In this document: positions 37,828-45,718 of the stretch, in pieces | How the letters are laid out: each line of letters starts with the position of its first letter | Position numbering within the stretch: position 1 is the stretch's first letter | Source: Avidehalobacter sp964569265 | Lineage (GTDB): Bacteria; Bacillota; Dehalobacteriia; UBA4068; UBA4997 | Reading direction: 5' to 3' | Assembly (NCBI GenBank): GCA_964569265.1 | Contig: CAZMTO010000007.1 | Coordinates: 1 to 64,000, forward strand | DNA: 64,000 nt | Translations under genes and position numbers: made by a program | Notes under the pieces: model-generated | Databases searched by the model: none | Told to the model about the DNA's origin: nothing | Seen by the model: only the letters and a program-made list of their open reading frames with translations

Positions 37828-37862
37828 TAAGCAGGGTATCTTTTAAGGTTTTACCTGCTAAA
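37828..37862. repeat. Second copy of the riboswitch edge sequence
   Basis: GTTTTACCTGCTAAA at 37848-37862 repeats exactly the 15 bases at 37639-37653, the P1 edge of the riboswitch. Here AGCAGG (37830-37835) pairs with CCTGCT (37854-37859) directly, as if only the closing stem of a second riboswitch remained. It lies upstream of the promoter and so is not part of that transcript. Confidence 0.4.
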
Positions 37863-37881
37863 CCGCAACATTTTACCATAC

Positions 37882-37925
37882 AAAAAAACAGGCACAGCAC
37901 CGATTTTAAACAGTGCTGCCCCTGT
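37882..37925 (-). terminator. Rho-independent terminator of the exonuclease III gene
   Basis: On the minus strand, ACAGG-GG-CAGCAC pairs with GTGCTG-TG-CCTGT and is followed by seven T, 26 bases after the xth stop. Confidence 0.88.
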
Positions 37926-37951
37926 AATAAACAAAAAAAATTTTCAGCCGC

Positions 37952-38707
37952 CTAAAAAATTTCCAGACAAACCGGGCAATGGTCACTGCCCAAAACGTCC
38001 GGCAAAATATAAGCCGCTTTAATTTCGTCCTTTAAACGTTCCGACACCAAAAAGTAGTCGATACGCCACCCGGCATTTTTAGCCCGCGCATTAAACCGGT
38101 ACGACCACCAGGAATAAGCGCCTTCTTCGTCGGGGTGCAAATATCTAAAGGTGTCCACAAAGCCTGCCGCCAACAGTTCGCCAAACTTACCGCGCTCCTC
38201 GTCCGAAAAACCGGCATTACCGCGGTTGGTTTTGGGGTTTTTCAAGTCAATTTCTCGGTGGGCAACGTTTAAATCGCCGCAGATAATTACCGGCTTATGT
38301 TTATCCAGTGCCTGCACATAGGCTCTAAAATCGTCCTCCCACTGCATACGGTAATCTATACGCGCCAAACCGTCCTGCGCGTTGGGCACATAAATATTTA
38401 CCAGATAAAAGCGGTCAAATTCCAGCGTAACCGCACGGCCTTCGGTATCGTGACAGCCGGGCATATTAAGGTTGCAGGTTACCGCCAGCGGCTTTACACG
38501 ACTAAAACTGAGCGTACCGCTGTAGCCTTTTTTTTCGGCACTGTTCCAAAACTGCTCATATCCCGGCAAATCTACCGCTGCCTGCCCCGGCTGCATTTTA
38601 GTTTCCTGAACACAAATAACATCGGCGTCTATTTGGGCGGCAAAATCATAAAAACCCTTATTTATACAGGCCCTAAGCCCGTTAACGTTCCACGATATAA
38701 GTCGCAT
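37952..38707 (-). CDS. xth: Exodeoxyribonuclease III / AP endonuclease
   Basis: A 251-residue member of the EEP family acting in base-excision repair. Motifs: LISWNVNGLRA, CVQETKMQ (catalytic Glu), GDLNVAHREIDLKNPK, GFSDEERGKF and GSDHCPV (catalytic Asp-His). The start is ATG 38707 with AGAGAGG seven bases upstream; the longer frame to 38728 has no site. A promoter, TTGCTA-16-TATACT (38741-38768, minus strand), lies upstream. Confidence 0.93.
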   Translation of the reverse strand: MRLISWNVNGLRACINKGFYDFAAQIDADVICVQETKMQPGQAAVDLPGYEQFWNSAEKKGYSGTLSFSRVKPLAVTCNLNMPGCHDTEGRAVTLEFDRFYLVNIYVPNAQDGLARIDYRMQWEDDFRAYVQALDKHKPVIICGDLNVAHREIDLKNPKTNRGNAGFSDEERGKFGELLAAGFVDTFRYLHPDEEGAYSWWSYRFNARAKNAGWRIDYFLVSERLKDEIKAAYILPDVLGSDHCPVCLEIF

Positions 38708-38850
38708 AACAAAACCTCTCTTTGCCAAATATATAGCAACAGTATAACATATTTAGGCCACATAGCAAACAAAAATTTTTTATGCCAAATTCAAGCAAAG
38801 TTCACATAAGTATGATACAATAAATGAAAATTGATAAACGGAGGCGCAAT

Positions 38851-40266
38851 ATGACTGCAAAATGCGAACAAGAAGCCCGGCTTGAACAATTAGCGCAAGG
38901 CTGCTTTGCCCCGGCCAAGGCCGCCCTGTTAGAGCTGCTGGCAATACCGTCGGTGGAGGGAGAATCACAAAACAATGCCCCTTTTGGCACCGAAGTGGCA
39001 AAAGCCCTGCAAAAAACAGCGGATATAGCAACAAAACTGGGGCTAAAAACCCATCTTACACCATATTACCTTACTGTAGACTTAGGCGATACCGACGGCG
39101 CAGATGCTGTGGGTGTTTTAAGCCATATAGATGTTGTGCCCTTTGGCAGCGGCTGGCAGTTTTCTCCCCTGGGGCAGCAGGTTGATGACAAAATTTACGG
39201 CCGCGGTTCGCTGGACGATAAAGGGCCGACTGTTGCGGCGCTGTTTGCGCTGGCGGCACTTAAACAAAGCGGGCTGCCGCTGGGCCGCCCTATACGTATG
39301 ATAATTGGCGGCAATGAAGAAAGCGGATCACGCTGCATAGCCCAATATGCGCAGGAAAACCCCGCACCGGCCTTTGGATTTTCGCCGGACGCTAACTTTC
39401 CTGTTATTTTTGCGGAAAAAGGCATAACCCTGTTTAGCGCCGATTTTACAACCACCCCCGGCAAGCTGCAACAAATAAGTGCCGGCACAGTGGTTAACGC
39501 CGTACCCGCCCTGGCCGAAGCTATAATCAGCGGCATTAGTGCAGCAAGCATACCCGCTGCCCTGCCTGATGATATACAGTTGGCCTTTAACGAAGGCAGG
39601 TTACAGCTTAGCGAAAACACCGATGCAACCGTTACCCTGCGCGCTATCGGCAAAGCCGCCCATGGATCGATGCCGGAAAAAGGCGAAAACGCTGTTTGGC
39701 TGCTGCTAAAAGCACTGGGCAGCCTGCCGCTTGCCGCCGATGAGCTTGCCGCCTGTGCTGCCCTTAGGGAGCTTTTTGGCAGCGATTATTACGGGCAGGG
39801 TATTGGTGCCGACTGCCGCGATACGGTATCCGGCCCGCTGACGCTTAATTTTGGCACCCTGCACATGGCCGGAGGCCTGTGGCACGCCGGCTTGGATATA
39901 CGCTACCCGGTTACGGCAGACTTTGCAGTAATTTGGCAGATAATTGAACAAAACGCCGCAAAGCACGCCTTTAGTGTAAAAATTAACGAACACAAAGAGC
40001 CGCTTTATGTACCTGTAGATGCCGACCCTGCCGCCAAGTTGCTGGCCCTTTATCGAGAATATGAGCCTGATGCCGAAGCACTGGCCATTGGCGGCGGCAC
40101 CTATTGCCGTGCTTTTAAAAATTTTGTGGCGTTTGGGCCGCTGCGCCCGCAAACTGCCGACCTTATGCATCAGGCTGACGAATACATTACCGAAGAAGAT
40201 TTGCGGTTTTTGTTGGAAATTTATACTAAAGCACTTTGGCGTTTGGCGGCAGGCACTTGCCAATAA
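38851..40266 (+). CDS. pepV: M20 dipeptidase, PepV-like
   Basis: A 471-residue cytosolic zinc dipeptidase. Metal ligands and catalytic residues: GVLSHIDVVPFG, YGRGSLDDKGPT, IIGGNEESGSRC, GFSPDANFPVIFAEKG, and a C-terminal His in DLMHQADEYI. The large lid domain typical of PepV is present (about 180-370). GGAGG lies eight bases before ATG 38851, which rules out the ATG at 38824. Transcribed divergently from xth. Confidence 0.88.
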   Translation: MTAKCEQEARLEQLAQGCFAPAKAALLELLAIPSVEGESQNNAPFGTEVAKALQKTADIATKLGLKTHLTPYYLTVDLGDTDGADAVGVLSHIDVVPFGSGWQFSPLGQQVDDKIYGRGSLDDKGPTVAALFALAALKQSGLPLGRPIRMIIGGNEESGSRCIAQYAQENPAPAFGFSPDANFPVIFAEKGITLFSADFTTTPGKLQQISAGTVVNAVPALAEAIISGISAASIPAALPDDIQLAFNEGRLQLSENTDATVTLRAIGKAAHGSMPEKGENAVWLLLKALGSLPLAADELAACAALRELFGSDYYGQGIGADCRDTVSGPLTLNFGTLHMAGGLWHAGLDIRYPVTADFAVIWQIIEQNAAKHAFSVKINEHKEPLYVPVDADPAAKLLALYREYEPDAEALAIGGGTYCRAFKNFVAFGPLRPQTADLMHQADEYITEEDLRFLLEIYTKALWRLAAGTCQ

Positions 40267-40285
40267 CAACAAATGATAGTATAAT
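40257..40285 (+). promoter_or_regulatory. Promoter of the CBS-domain gene
   Basis: TTGCCA (40257-40262), 17 bases, TATAAT (40280-40285). The -35 lies within the end of the pepV frame. Confidence 0.75.
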
Positions 40286-40355
40286 AGGAAAGGATTGTGT
40301 TGTTCGGTTTTTAGTTGCAGTTGTGTTAACAGTATTAAGAAAGGAGGCAAAGCTA

Positions 40356-40787
40356 ATGCAAGTAGCATTTTTTCTGATACCCAAGGCCGAAAGTTCGTAC
40401 CTGTTGGATAATTTTACCCTGCGGCAAGCATTGGAAAAAATGGAATATCACCACTACACCGCTATGCCGGTGTTAAATAGCGAAGGCTATTATTTGTATT
40501 CTTTGTTTATTGACGATTGCTTATGGGCCTTTAAAAATTCGCCGGAGCTGCGTTTTACCGATGCGGAAAAAATACCGATAAGCAGCATTAAAACATCACG
40601 AGAGGTTGAGCCGGTAAATATATCTACCAGCTTTGACGAGTTGATGCGTAAAACTGTTGATCAGAATTTTTTACCGGTGGTAGACGATTTGGGCGTATAC
40701 ATTGGGCTGGTGCGCCGGCGTGATATGGTAAAATACTGCTACAACCTTTTGCAGCAGCAGCCTGCACCCATGGCGGCCGACGCCTGA
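40356..40787 (+). CDS. CBS-pair domain protein
   Basis: A 143-residue cytosolic protein made of two CBS motifs: about 20-65 (LRQALEKMEYHHYTAMPVLNSEG) and about 90-135 (SFDELMRKTVDQNFLPVVDDLGVYIGLVRRRDMVKY). Such stand-alone pairs bind adenine nucleotides, including c-di-AMP in some Bacillota. No effector domain is attached. AAAGGAGG precedes ATG 40356. Not clearly linked to either neighbour in function. Confidence 0.8.
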   Translation: MQVAFFLIPKAESSYLLDNFTLRQALEKMEYHHYTAMPVLNSEGYYLYSLFIDDCLWAFKNSPELRFTDAEKIPISSIKTSREVEPVNISTSFDELMRKTVDQNFLPVVDDLGVYIGLVRRRDMVKYCYNLLQQQPAPMAADA

Positions 40788-40818
40788 TAAAATTTTTTAA
40801 AAATATTACAAAAAAGGC

Positions 40819-40847
40819 TTGTCAAATTAAGTAATTTATAATATAAT
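40819..40847 (+). promoter_or_regulatory. Promoter of tRNA-Ser
   Basis: TTGTCA (40819-40824), 17 bases, TATAAT (40842-40847). The start point would be near 40854. Confidence 0.8.
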
Positions 40848-40851
40848 AATA

Positions 40852-40876
40852 AAGCTGGTATTTGAATTACCAGCTT
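40852..40876 (+). repeat. Hairpin in the 5' leader of the tRNA-Ser precursor
   Basis: AAGCTGGTA, a 7-base loop, TACCAGCTT: nine perfect base pairs ending two bases before the mature tRNA 5' end. It may affect RNase P access or leader stability. Confidence 0.6.
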
Positions 40877-40878
40877 AT

Positions 40879-40970
40879 GGAGTGGTATCGAAGTGGTCAT
40901 AACGAGCACGACTGGAAATCGTGTTGCCGTGATGAGCGGCACGCGGGTTCGAATCCCGCCCACTCCGCCA
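40879..40970 (+). tRNA. tRNA-Ser (GGA)
   Basis: A 92-base class II tRNA. The acceptor GGAGTGG pairs with CCACTCC; the anticodon stem is CACGA/TCGTG with loop CTGGAAA (anticodon GGA at 40914-40916); it has a long variable arm and T arm CGGGTTCGAATCCCG; discriminator G and CCA are encoded. It reads UCC and UCU. Confidence 0.97.
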
Positions 40971-40977
40971 TAAAAGC

Positions 40978-41014
40978 AAAGCACCTGCAACATTGTTGCC
41001 GGTGCTTTTTTTAT
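40978..41014 (+). terminator. Terminator of tRNA-Ser
   Basis: AAAGCACC-T-GCAAC pairs with GTTGC-C-GGTGCTTT around a 3-base loop, followed by a T run. Confidence 0.88.
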
Positions 41015-41026
41015 CTGCAAATTATA

Positions 41027-41063
41027 ACCCCCTTGCCGCCTAAACAGCAAAGGGGGTTTTTGT
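41027..41063. terminator. Hairpin between tRNA-Ser and the ABC exporter genes
   Basis: AACCCCCTT pairs with AAGGGGGTT, followed by a T run on the plus strand. It lies next to the exporter stop codon and may end transcripts from both sides, though the T run is poor on the minus strand. Confidence 0.6.
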
Positions 41064-41064
41064 T

Positions 41065-42891
41065 TTAAGCAAACTGGCTGTTATAAAGCTCGGCATACGG
41101 GCCGTTAGCCGCCAGCAGTTCTTTATGGTTACCCTGTTCAATAATATTACCGTTTTGCATAACCAATATTTTGTCCGCATCAACGATTGTGGAAAGTCTG
41201 TGGGCAATAACAAAGCTGGTGCGGCCGTGCATCAGGGCGTTCATCGCCTTGTTTATTTCAATTTCGGTGCGGGTATCCACCGATGATGTTGCTTCATCAA
41301 GGATGAGAATGGCAGGATCACACAAAAACACCCGCGCAATGGTTAAAAGCTGGCGCTGCCCAATAGATATATTTTCGGCATCGTTGGTAAGCACGGTGTC
41401 GTAACCCTTGGGCAGGGTGCGAATAAAAAAGTCCGCCCGAGCCGCTTTAGCCGCCGCTTTAATTTCTTCCATAGTGGCATTGGGCTTGCCGTAGGCAATA
41501 TTTTCGGCAATAGTGCCCTCAAACAGCCAGGTATCCTGCAACACCATACCAAAAAAACTGCGCAGGCGGCTGCGTGTCATAGCGGTAGTCGGCACACCGT
41601 CCAGCGATATACTGCCGCCGTTTACCTCGTAAAAACGCATAAGCAAATTTACCAGCGTAGTTTTACCGGCACCGGTGCTGCCCACAATGGCAATTTTTTC
41701 GCCGGGGTTAACGTCAAAATTAACATCACTCATAAGCTGCCTGCCCGGTGTGTAGCCAAAGCTGATATGCGAAAACTGCACATTACCCTTTACGCTATGC
41801 GGTTCAACCGGGGTTAATGCTTCGGCAGACATTTCCGGCTCGTCCAGCAGCTCATACACACGTTCTACCGATGCCAGCGCCGATTGCAGCGAATTAAGCA
41901 TATACGACACCTCGGTTATCGGTTCTCCGGCCTGGTTTACATACTGAAAAAACGCCTGAAAAACACCCGGCGACATCGTGCCGTTTATCAGCATACCGCC
42001 GCCCAAAATGGCAATACACACCAACCCGCAGCGGTTTACCAAACGTATGCCGGGGTTTACCGCATTAAGCAAAAAGTCGGTTTTTTCGGCAGCTCTGGCC
42101 AGTTCTTCTACCGCAATATGCATTTTAGCGGAGCTTGCAGCCTCGTAATTAAAAGCTTTAATAACCATTCGCCCGCTGTAAGATTCTTCAACCAGACCAT
42201 TTAATTTGCCAACGGCGCGCTGCCTTTCTGCCGCGTATTGCAGCGTTTTTTGCGATACCACCCTGGTAATAGACAGCGATACCGCCGCAAAGCCTAAAAA
42301 CACCAGCGTAAGCAACACCGAAAAATGCAGCATCATAATGATGGAGCCGGCAACCGTACCAATGGCCACAAACATACGTATAAGGCCGGTTTGCAGCGCT
42401 TCCGACATTTTATCCAAATCGTTGGTGGCGCGGCTCATAATTTCTCCCACCTGACGGCTGTCATAAAAAGACAACGGCAGTCGGTGCAGCTTTTCGGCAA
42501 TTTCACTGCGTAGCTGGTAGTTAAGCCGTTCGGCAAAGCTGGCCATTAAAAAGTTTTGCAGTATATAAAACAGCGCTGCCGCCAAATAAATGCTCAGCAA
42601 AACAGCCAACTGTTCGCCGCCGTATTGCCAGGTTATGCTAAAGGGCTGCCCGGCCAAGCGCAGCTCTTTTATGCGCTCCCAGATAAGGTCTACCACACCG
42701 GCGCTGTAAAGCGGCGCCAAAATGCTAAGCGTGCTGTAGGCCGCCACCGACAGCATTACCACCAGCAGGCGCACCTTTTGCTTGCCCACCGATTGTAAAA
42801 AGCGCCTTACGGTTTTACGCGCATCTTTGGCAACGGCAAAGTCATCCTCGTCAAAGGGGGTTTGTTCTTCGTAAACGTTTTGCTCAGCCAT
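41065..42891 (-). CDS. ABC exporter half-transporter with canonical ATPase site
   Basis: A 608-residue type IV ABC exporter: cytoplasmic N-terminal extension, six membrane segments (about 50-330), then the nucleotide-binding domain with Walker A GSTGAGKTT, signature ISIGQRQ (an LSGGQ variant), Walker B ILILDEATSSVD with the catalytic Glu, and the switch His in IAHRLS. Its start overlaps the end of the partner gene by eight bases, so the two are coupled and likely form a heterodimer of the LmrCD/BmrCD/TM287-288 type. Substrate unknown; drugs or lipids are usual. Confidence 0.88.
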   Translation of the reverse strand: MAEQNVYEEQTPFDEDDFAVAKDARKTVRRFLQSVGKQKVRLLVVMLSVAAYSTLSILAPLYSAGVVDLIWERIKELRLAGQPFSITWQYGGEQLAVLLSIYLAAALFYILQNFLMASFAERLNYQLRSEIAEKLHRLPLSFYDSRQVGEIMSRATNDLDKMSEALQTGLIRMFVAIGTVAGSIIMMLHFSVLLTLVFLGFAAVSLSITRVVSQKTLQYAAERQRAVGKLNGLVEESYSGRMVIKAFNYEAASSAKMHIAVEELARAAEKTDFLLNAVNPGIRLVNRCGLVCIAILGGGMLINGTMSPGVFQAFFQYVNQAGEPITEVSYMLNSLQSALASVERVYELLDEPEMSAEALTPVEPHSVKGNVQFSHISFGYTPGRQLMSDVNFDVNPGEKIAIVGSTGAGKTTLVNLLMRFYEVNGGSISLDGVPTTAMTRSRLRSFFGMVLQDTWLFEGTIAENIAYGKPNATMEEIKAAAKAARADFFIRTLPKGYDTVLTNDAENISIGQRQLLTIARVFLCDPAILILDEATSSVDTRTEIEINKAMNALMHGRTSFVIAHRLSTIVDADKILVMQNGNIIEQGNHKELLAANGPYAELYNSQFA

Positions 42892-44611
42892 TTAGCCCAC
42901 CACCTTTTATTTGCGAATTTACAATATCTCTGTACACCGGGCAATTTTGCAGCAATTCATCGTGACGGCCCTTGCCCACTATTTGGCCGTCGTTAAGCAC
43001 CAAAATCTGGTCAGCGTGCAAAATGGTGCTTATACGCTGGGCAATTATCAGCACCGCCGAATTTTTTACCTCGTTAGCCAAGGCGTGCCTAAGGGCCGCA
43101 TCGGTTTTAAAATCCAGAGCGGAAAAGCTGTCGTCAAACACGTAAAGGTCCGCTTTTTTAGCCAAAGCACGCGCTATAGCCAACCGCTGCTTTTGCCCGC
43201 CGGAAAAATTACTGCCGCCCTGCGCTACCGGTGCATTTAAGCCCTGCGGCAAGCTAAGCACAAAGTCTGACTGGGCAACGTGCAGAGCGTGCTTCAGTTC
43301 GTCATCGGTGGCATTGGGGTTACCGTAGCGCAAATTTTCGGCCACCGTACCGGAGAATAACCACGCCTTTTGCGGCACATAAGCTATTGCCGCCCGCAAA
43401 TCACTTTGCGGCAGCGTGCGAATATCCTGCCCGTGCAGGGTTATGCTGCCGGCAGTAACATCGTGGTAGCGCAAAAGCAGCTTGGTAACCGTAGACTTAC
43501 CGCTGCCGGTACCGCCGATTATAGCAGTGGTTTGCCCGCGCCTACAGCTAAAATCAATACCCGCCAAAGTTTCGGCATCAGCGTCGGCAAAACAAAAATC
43601 TACACTATTAAATGTAATAACTTCGTCTAAAAGCTGCGGTACCGCTGCCATTGTACCGTCGGCAATTTCCGGCCGGTGATTAAGCACCGCCGCCACACGG
43701 CGTATACAGGTAAGCGCCCGGGGCAGCATCAAAACCGTCATCTGGGCCATCATCAAATACAGCAATATCCAAATGGCATATTCCGTAACAGCGGTTATAT
43801 CGCCAATTTGCATAGTGCCCACGCCAACAGCATTGCCGCCCAAGTATAAAATAACTACCATACACAGGTTTATGGTTACAGTTGCCAAACAATCCAGACC
43901 GGAAAACAAATAGTTGGCTTTTATGGCTGATTCGGCGTACTGCAAAAAGGTTTTTTTCATACGGGCGGTTTCGTGCTGCTGCTTATTAAAGGCCCGTATT
44001 ACCCTTACACCGGTAAGGTTTTCACGCAGGACAACATTCATACGGTCTAAAAAGCGCTGCAAACGGTCAAAAATCGGCGCTGCCTTGCGGATTATTAAAG
44101 AGGCCACCAGCAGCACAAAGCAGGTAACGCCCAAAATAAGCAGCCCCATATCGCGGTTTATTCTAAACGAAAAGAATATGCCCAGCACACATATTATCGG
44201 CACCGGCAGCATCATTTGGATAAAAAACACAAACGCCTGCTGAATAATATTGATATCGTTAAGGGTGCGCGTTATCATCGACGCCGTACCAAATTCTTCA
44301 AAATCACCGGAAGAAAATTGCAGCGAACGGTCGTAAAGGGCATTACGCAGGTCTCGCCCCAGGTTAGCCGAAAGCCGGGCACACAACCAACTGCCCAACA
44401 GGGTAAGCACCCCGGAACCCAGCGCAATGGCCAGCATAAGCAGGCCGCGCCTTATAAGCACCGACATTTCTGCACCGCTTACCGCCATATTTATCATACC
44501 GGCTGTTATGGTGGGCACCAGCAGCGAACCGCCGACATCACACAAAACTATAAGCATTATAAAAATGCACTGCATTTTGTAAGGTTTTAAATAACTGAAT
44601 AGCGTTTTCAT
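42884..44611 (-). CDS. ABC exporter half-transporter with degenerate Walker B
   Basis: A 575-residue type IV ABC exporter half. Walker A GGTGSGKST and signature FSGGQKQR are normal, but Walker B reads YVFDDSFSALD, with Asp in place of the catalytic Glu, and the switch position reads AQRIS instead of AHR. These are the hallmarks of the degenerate-site subunit in heterodimeric exporters such as TM287 and BmrC. It begins 14 bases after the MarR gene with a weak ribosome binding site, so it is probably coupled to it. Confidence 0.9.
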   Translation of the reverse strand: MKTLFSYLKPYKMQCIFIMLIVLCDVGGSLLVPTITAGMINMAVSGAEMSVLIRRGLLMLAIALGSGVLTLLGSWLCARLSANLGRDLRNALYDRSLQFSSGDFEEFGTASMITRTLNDINIIQQAFVFFIQMMLPVPIICVLGIFFSFRINRDMGLLILGVTCFVLLVASLIIRKAAPIFDRLQRFLDRMNVVLRENLTGVRVIRAFNKQQHETARMKKTFLQYAESAIKANYLFSGLDCLATVTINLCMVVILYLGGNAVGVGTMQIGDITAVTEYAIWILLYLMMAQMTVLMLPRALTCIRRVAAVLNHRPEIADGTMAAVPQLLDEVITFNSVDFCFADADAETLAGIDFSCRRGQTTAIIGGTGSGKSTVTKLLLRYHDVTAGSITLHGQDIRTLPQSDLRAAIAYVPQKAWLFSGTVAENLRYGNPNATDDELKHALHVAQSDFVLSLPQGLNAPVAQGGSNFSGGQKQRLAIARALAKKADLYVFDDSFSALDFKTDAALRHALANEVKNSAVLIIAQRISTILHADQILVLNDGQIVGKGRHDELLQNCPVYRDIVNSQIKGGGLNG

Positions 44612-44625
44612 AGTCGCTTAAAAAT

Positions 44626-45123
44626 TTACTCCTCTGTTATATTGTCTTTTATAGTGGTATTTTGGCTGTTTTGCTGCATTACGCTGTTTATTTCTTCGGC
44701 AAAAAAGTTGCTTTGTCGTGTCATCAACCGCAGCAAAGCCTCTCGCTCCTCTGCCGACATCCGCATAATGGCACGTTCTTCGGCCTGCATTAAGGGCAAA
44801 ATCTTCTCGCGGCACATATCCCGCCCGGCCTCAGTAAGCCGCAAAGCCTTGCTGTTACGCGCACCGGGTAGCTGTTCCAGCGTCAGCCAGCCTTTTTTTA
44901 CCAGCGTGCCCACCGTATAATTAACGGTTTGCTTGGGGTAGCACCACATAGTCACCATATCATTTTGCGTAAATACGGCATCTTCGTCCTCAAAAATTGC
45001 ATACAGCACCGAAAGTGCCGGGTCTGACAAGCCGCAGAACATACTGTAATTATGGTACATTTCGTCCATTTGCTTACATAAATAGTTTAACGCCATATTT
45101 ACTGACGTTATTTTGTTCGCCAT
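44626..45123 (-). CDS. MarR-family transcriptional regulator
   Basis: A 165-residue winged-helix regulator (TQNDMVTMWCYPKQTVNYTVGTLVKKGWL as recognition region, then RLTEAGRDM in the wing/helix). The start is ATG 45123 with AAGGAGG eight bases upstream. It is the first gene of an operon with the two ABC exporter genes and has two inverted repeats in its promoter, so autorepression relieved by an exported compound is the likely scheme. Confidence 0.87.
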   Translation of the reverse strand: MANKITSVNMALNYLCKQMDEMYHNYSMFCGLSDPALSVLYAIFEDEDAVFTQNDMVTMWCYPKQTVNYTVGTLVKKGWLTLEQLPGARNSKALRLTEAGRDMCREKILPLMQAEERAIMRMSAEEREALLRLMTRQSNFFAEEINSVMQQNSQNTTIKDNITEE

Positions 45124-45144
45124 CAATACAACCTCCTTATAAAA

Positions 45145-45187
45145 TCCCAAATGGGACTATCGTTTAGTATAAATCCAATTTGGGATT
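45145..45187. promoter_or_regulatory. Paired MarR-type operators in the exporter promoter
   Basis: Site 1 at 45145-45156 is TCCCA-AA-TGGGA, downstream of the -10. Site 2 at 45172-45187 is AATCC-N6-GGATT, inside the -35/-10 spacer. Both share the half-site AATCC(C)A / TGGGATT, as expected of one regulator bound twice. Confidence 0.65.
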
Positions 45188-45194
45188 TTGTCAA
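45166..45194 (-). promoter_or_regulatory. Consensus promoter of the marR-ABC exporter operon
   Basis: On the minus strand, TTGACA (45189-45194), 17 bases, TATACT (45166-45171). The spacer is part of the inverted-repeat operator. Confidence 0.88.
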
Positions 45195-45315
45195 TAGCTA
45201 TGGCCACCTCACCCTAATATTTATTATTTAAATAGAAGAAAACAGCACTTGCCCCCAATGCCGACAATTTTACTCGGTTTTTGTTTGTTGCAACAAACTT
45301 TTTTGCCAAAAGCCC

Positions 45316-45344
45316 TTGACACCACCCCTCCTCTGTGTTATCAT
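45316..45344 (+). promoter_or_regulatory. Promoter of the feo operon
   Basis: TTGACA (45316-45321), 17 bases, TATCAT (45339-45344). The start point would be near 45351, at the edge of the first inverted repeat. Confidence 0.82.
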
Positions 45345-45351
45345 AGCTATG

Positions 45352-45381
45352 TTAAGAGGTTAGGCACAACTAACCTCTTAA
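45352..45381. promoter_or_regulatory. Operator 1 of feo: perfect 12-bp inverted repeat
   Basis: TTAAGAGGTTAG, six bases, CTAACCTCTTAA. The core GTTAG-N6-CTAAC recurs in the second repeat. Placed at the start point it would block transcription. The core recalls DtxR/IdeR-type iron boxes, though the spacing is not the classical one. Confidence 0.7.
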
Positions 45382-45392
45382 TTACACCGAAA

Positions 45393-45412
45393 CTGTTAGT
45401 CATATCTAACAG
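45393..45412. promoter_or_regulatory. Operator 2 of feo: perfect 7-bp inverted repeat
   Basis: CTGTTAG, TCATAT, CTAACAG. Its centre is 36 bp from that of operator 1 and it has the same GTTAG-N6-CTAAC core with a different loop, which favours a protein-binding site over RNA structure. Confidence 0.65.
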
Positions 45413-45446
45413 ACACCTGTATAACAATATAAGGAGGCACACCTAA

Positions 45447-45668
45447 ATGAAAACGTTAAAAAGTGTCAGCCCCGGCCAAACCGTTACCGTAACCAAAGTA
45501 AGCGGTATACAAGCCGTAAAGCGGCACATTATGGATATGGGTATAACCAAAGGCACCGTTATAACCGTTAAAAAAACCGCTCCCCTTGGCGACCCGCTGG
45601 AAATTAACATCCGCGGCTACGAGCTGGCTATCCGCAAAGACGATGCGGCCATGATAGAAGTTGAATAA
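45447..45668 (+). CDS. feoA: Ferrous iron transport protein A
   Basis: A 73-residue SH3-like protein (LKSVSPGQTVTVTKVSG, RHIMDMGITKGT, GDPLEINIRGYELAIRKDDA). It works with FeoB in Fe(II) uptake. AAGGAGG lies upstream of ATG. It is the first gene of feoA-feoB-Cys-rich protein. Confidence 0.94.
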   Translation: MKTLKSVSPGQTVTVTKVSGIQAVKRHIMDMGITKGTVITVKKTAPLGDPLEINIRGYELAIRKDDAAMIEVE

Positions 45669-45718
45669 AATTAAGCTTGGCCGAATACATATAGACAAGC
45701 AACATTTGGAGGTTAAAA

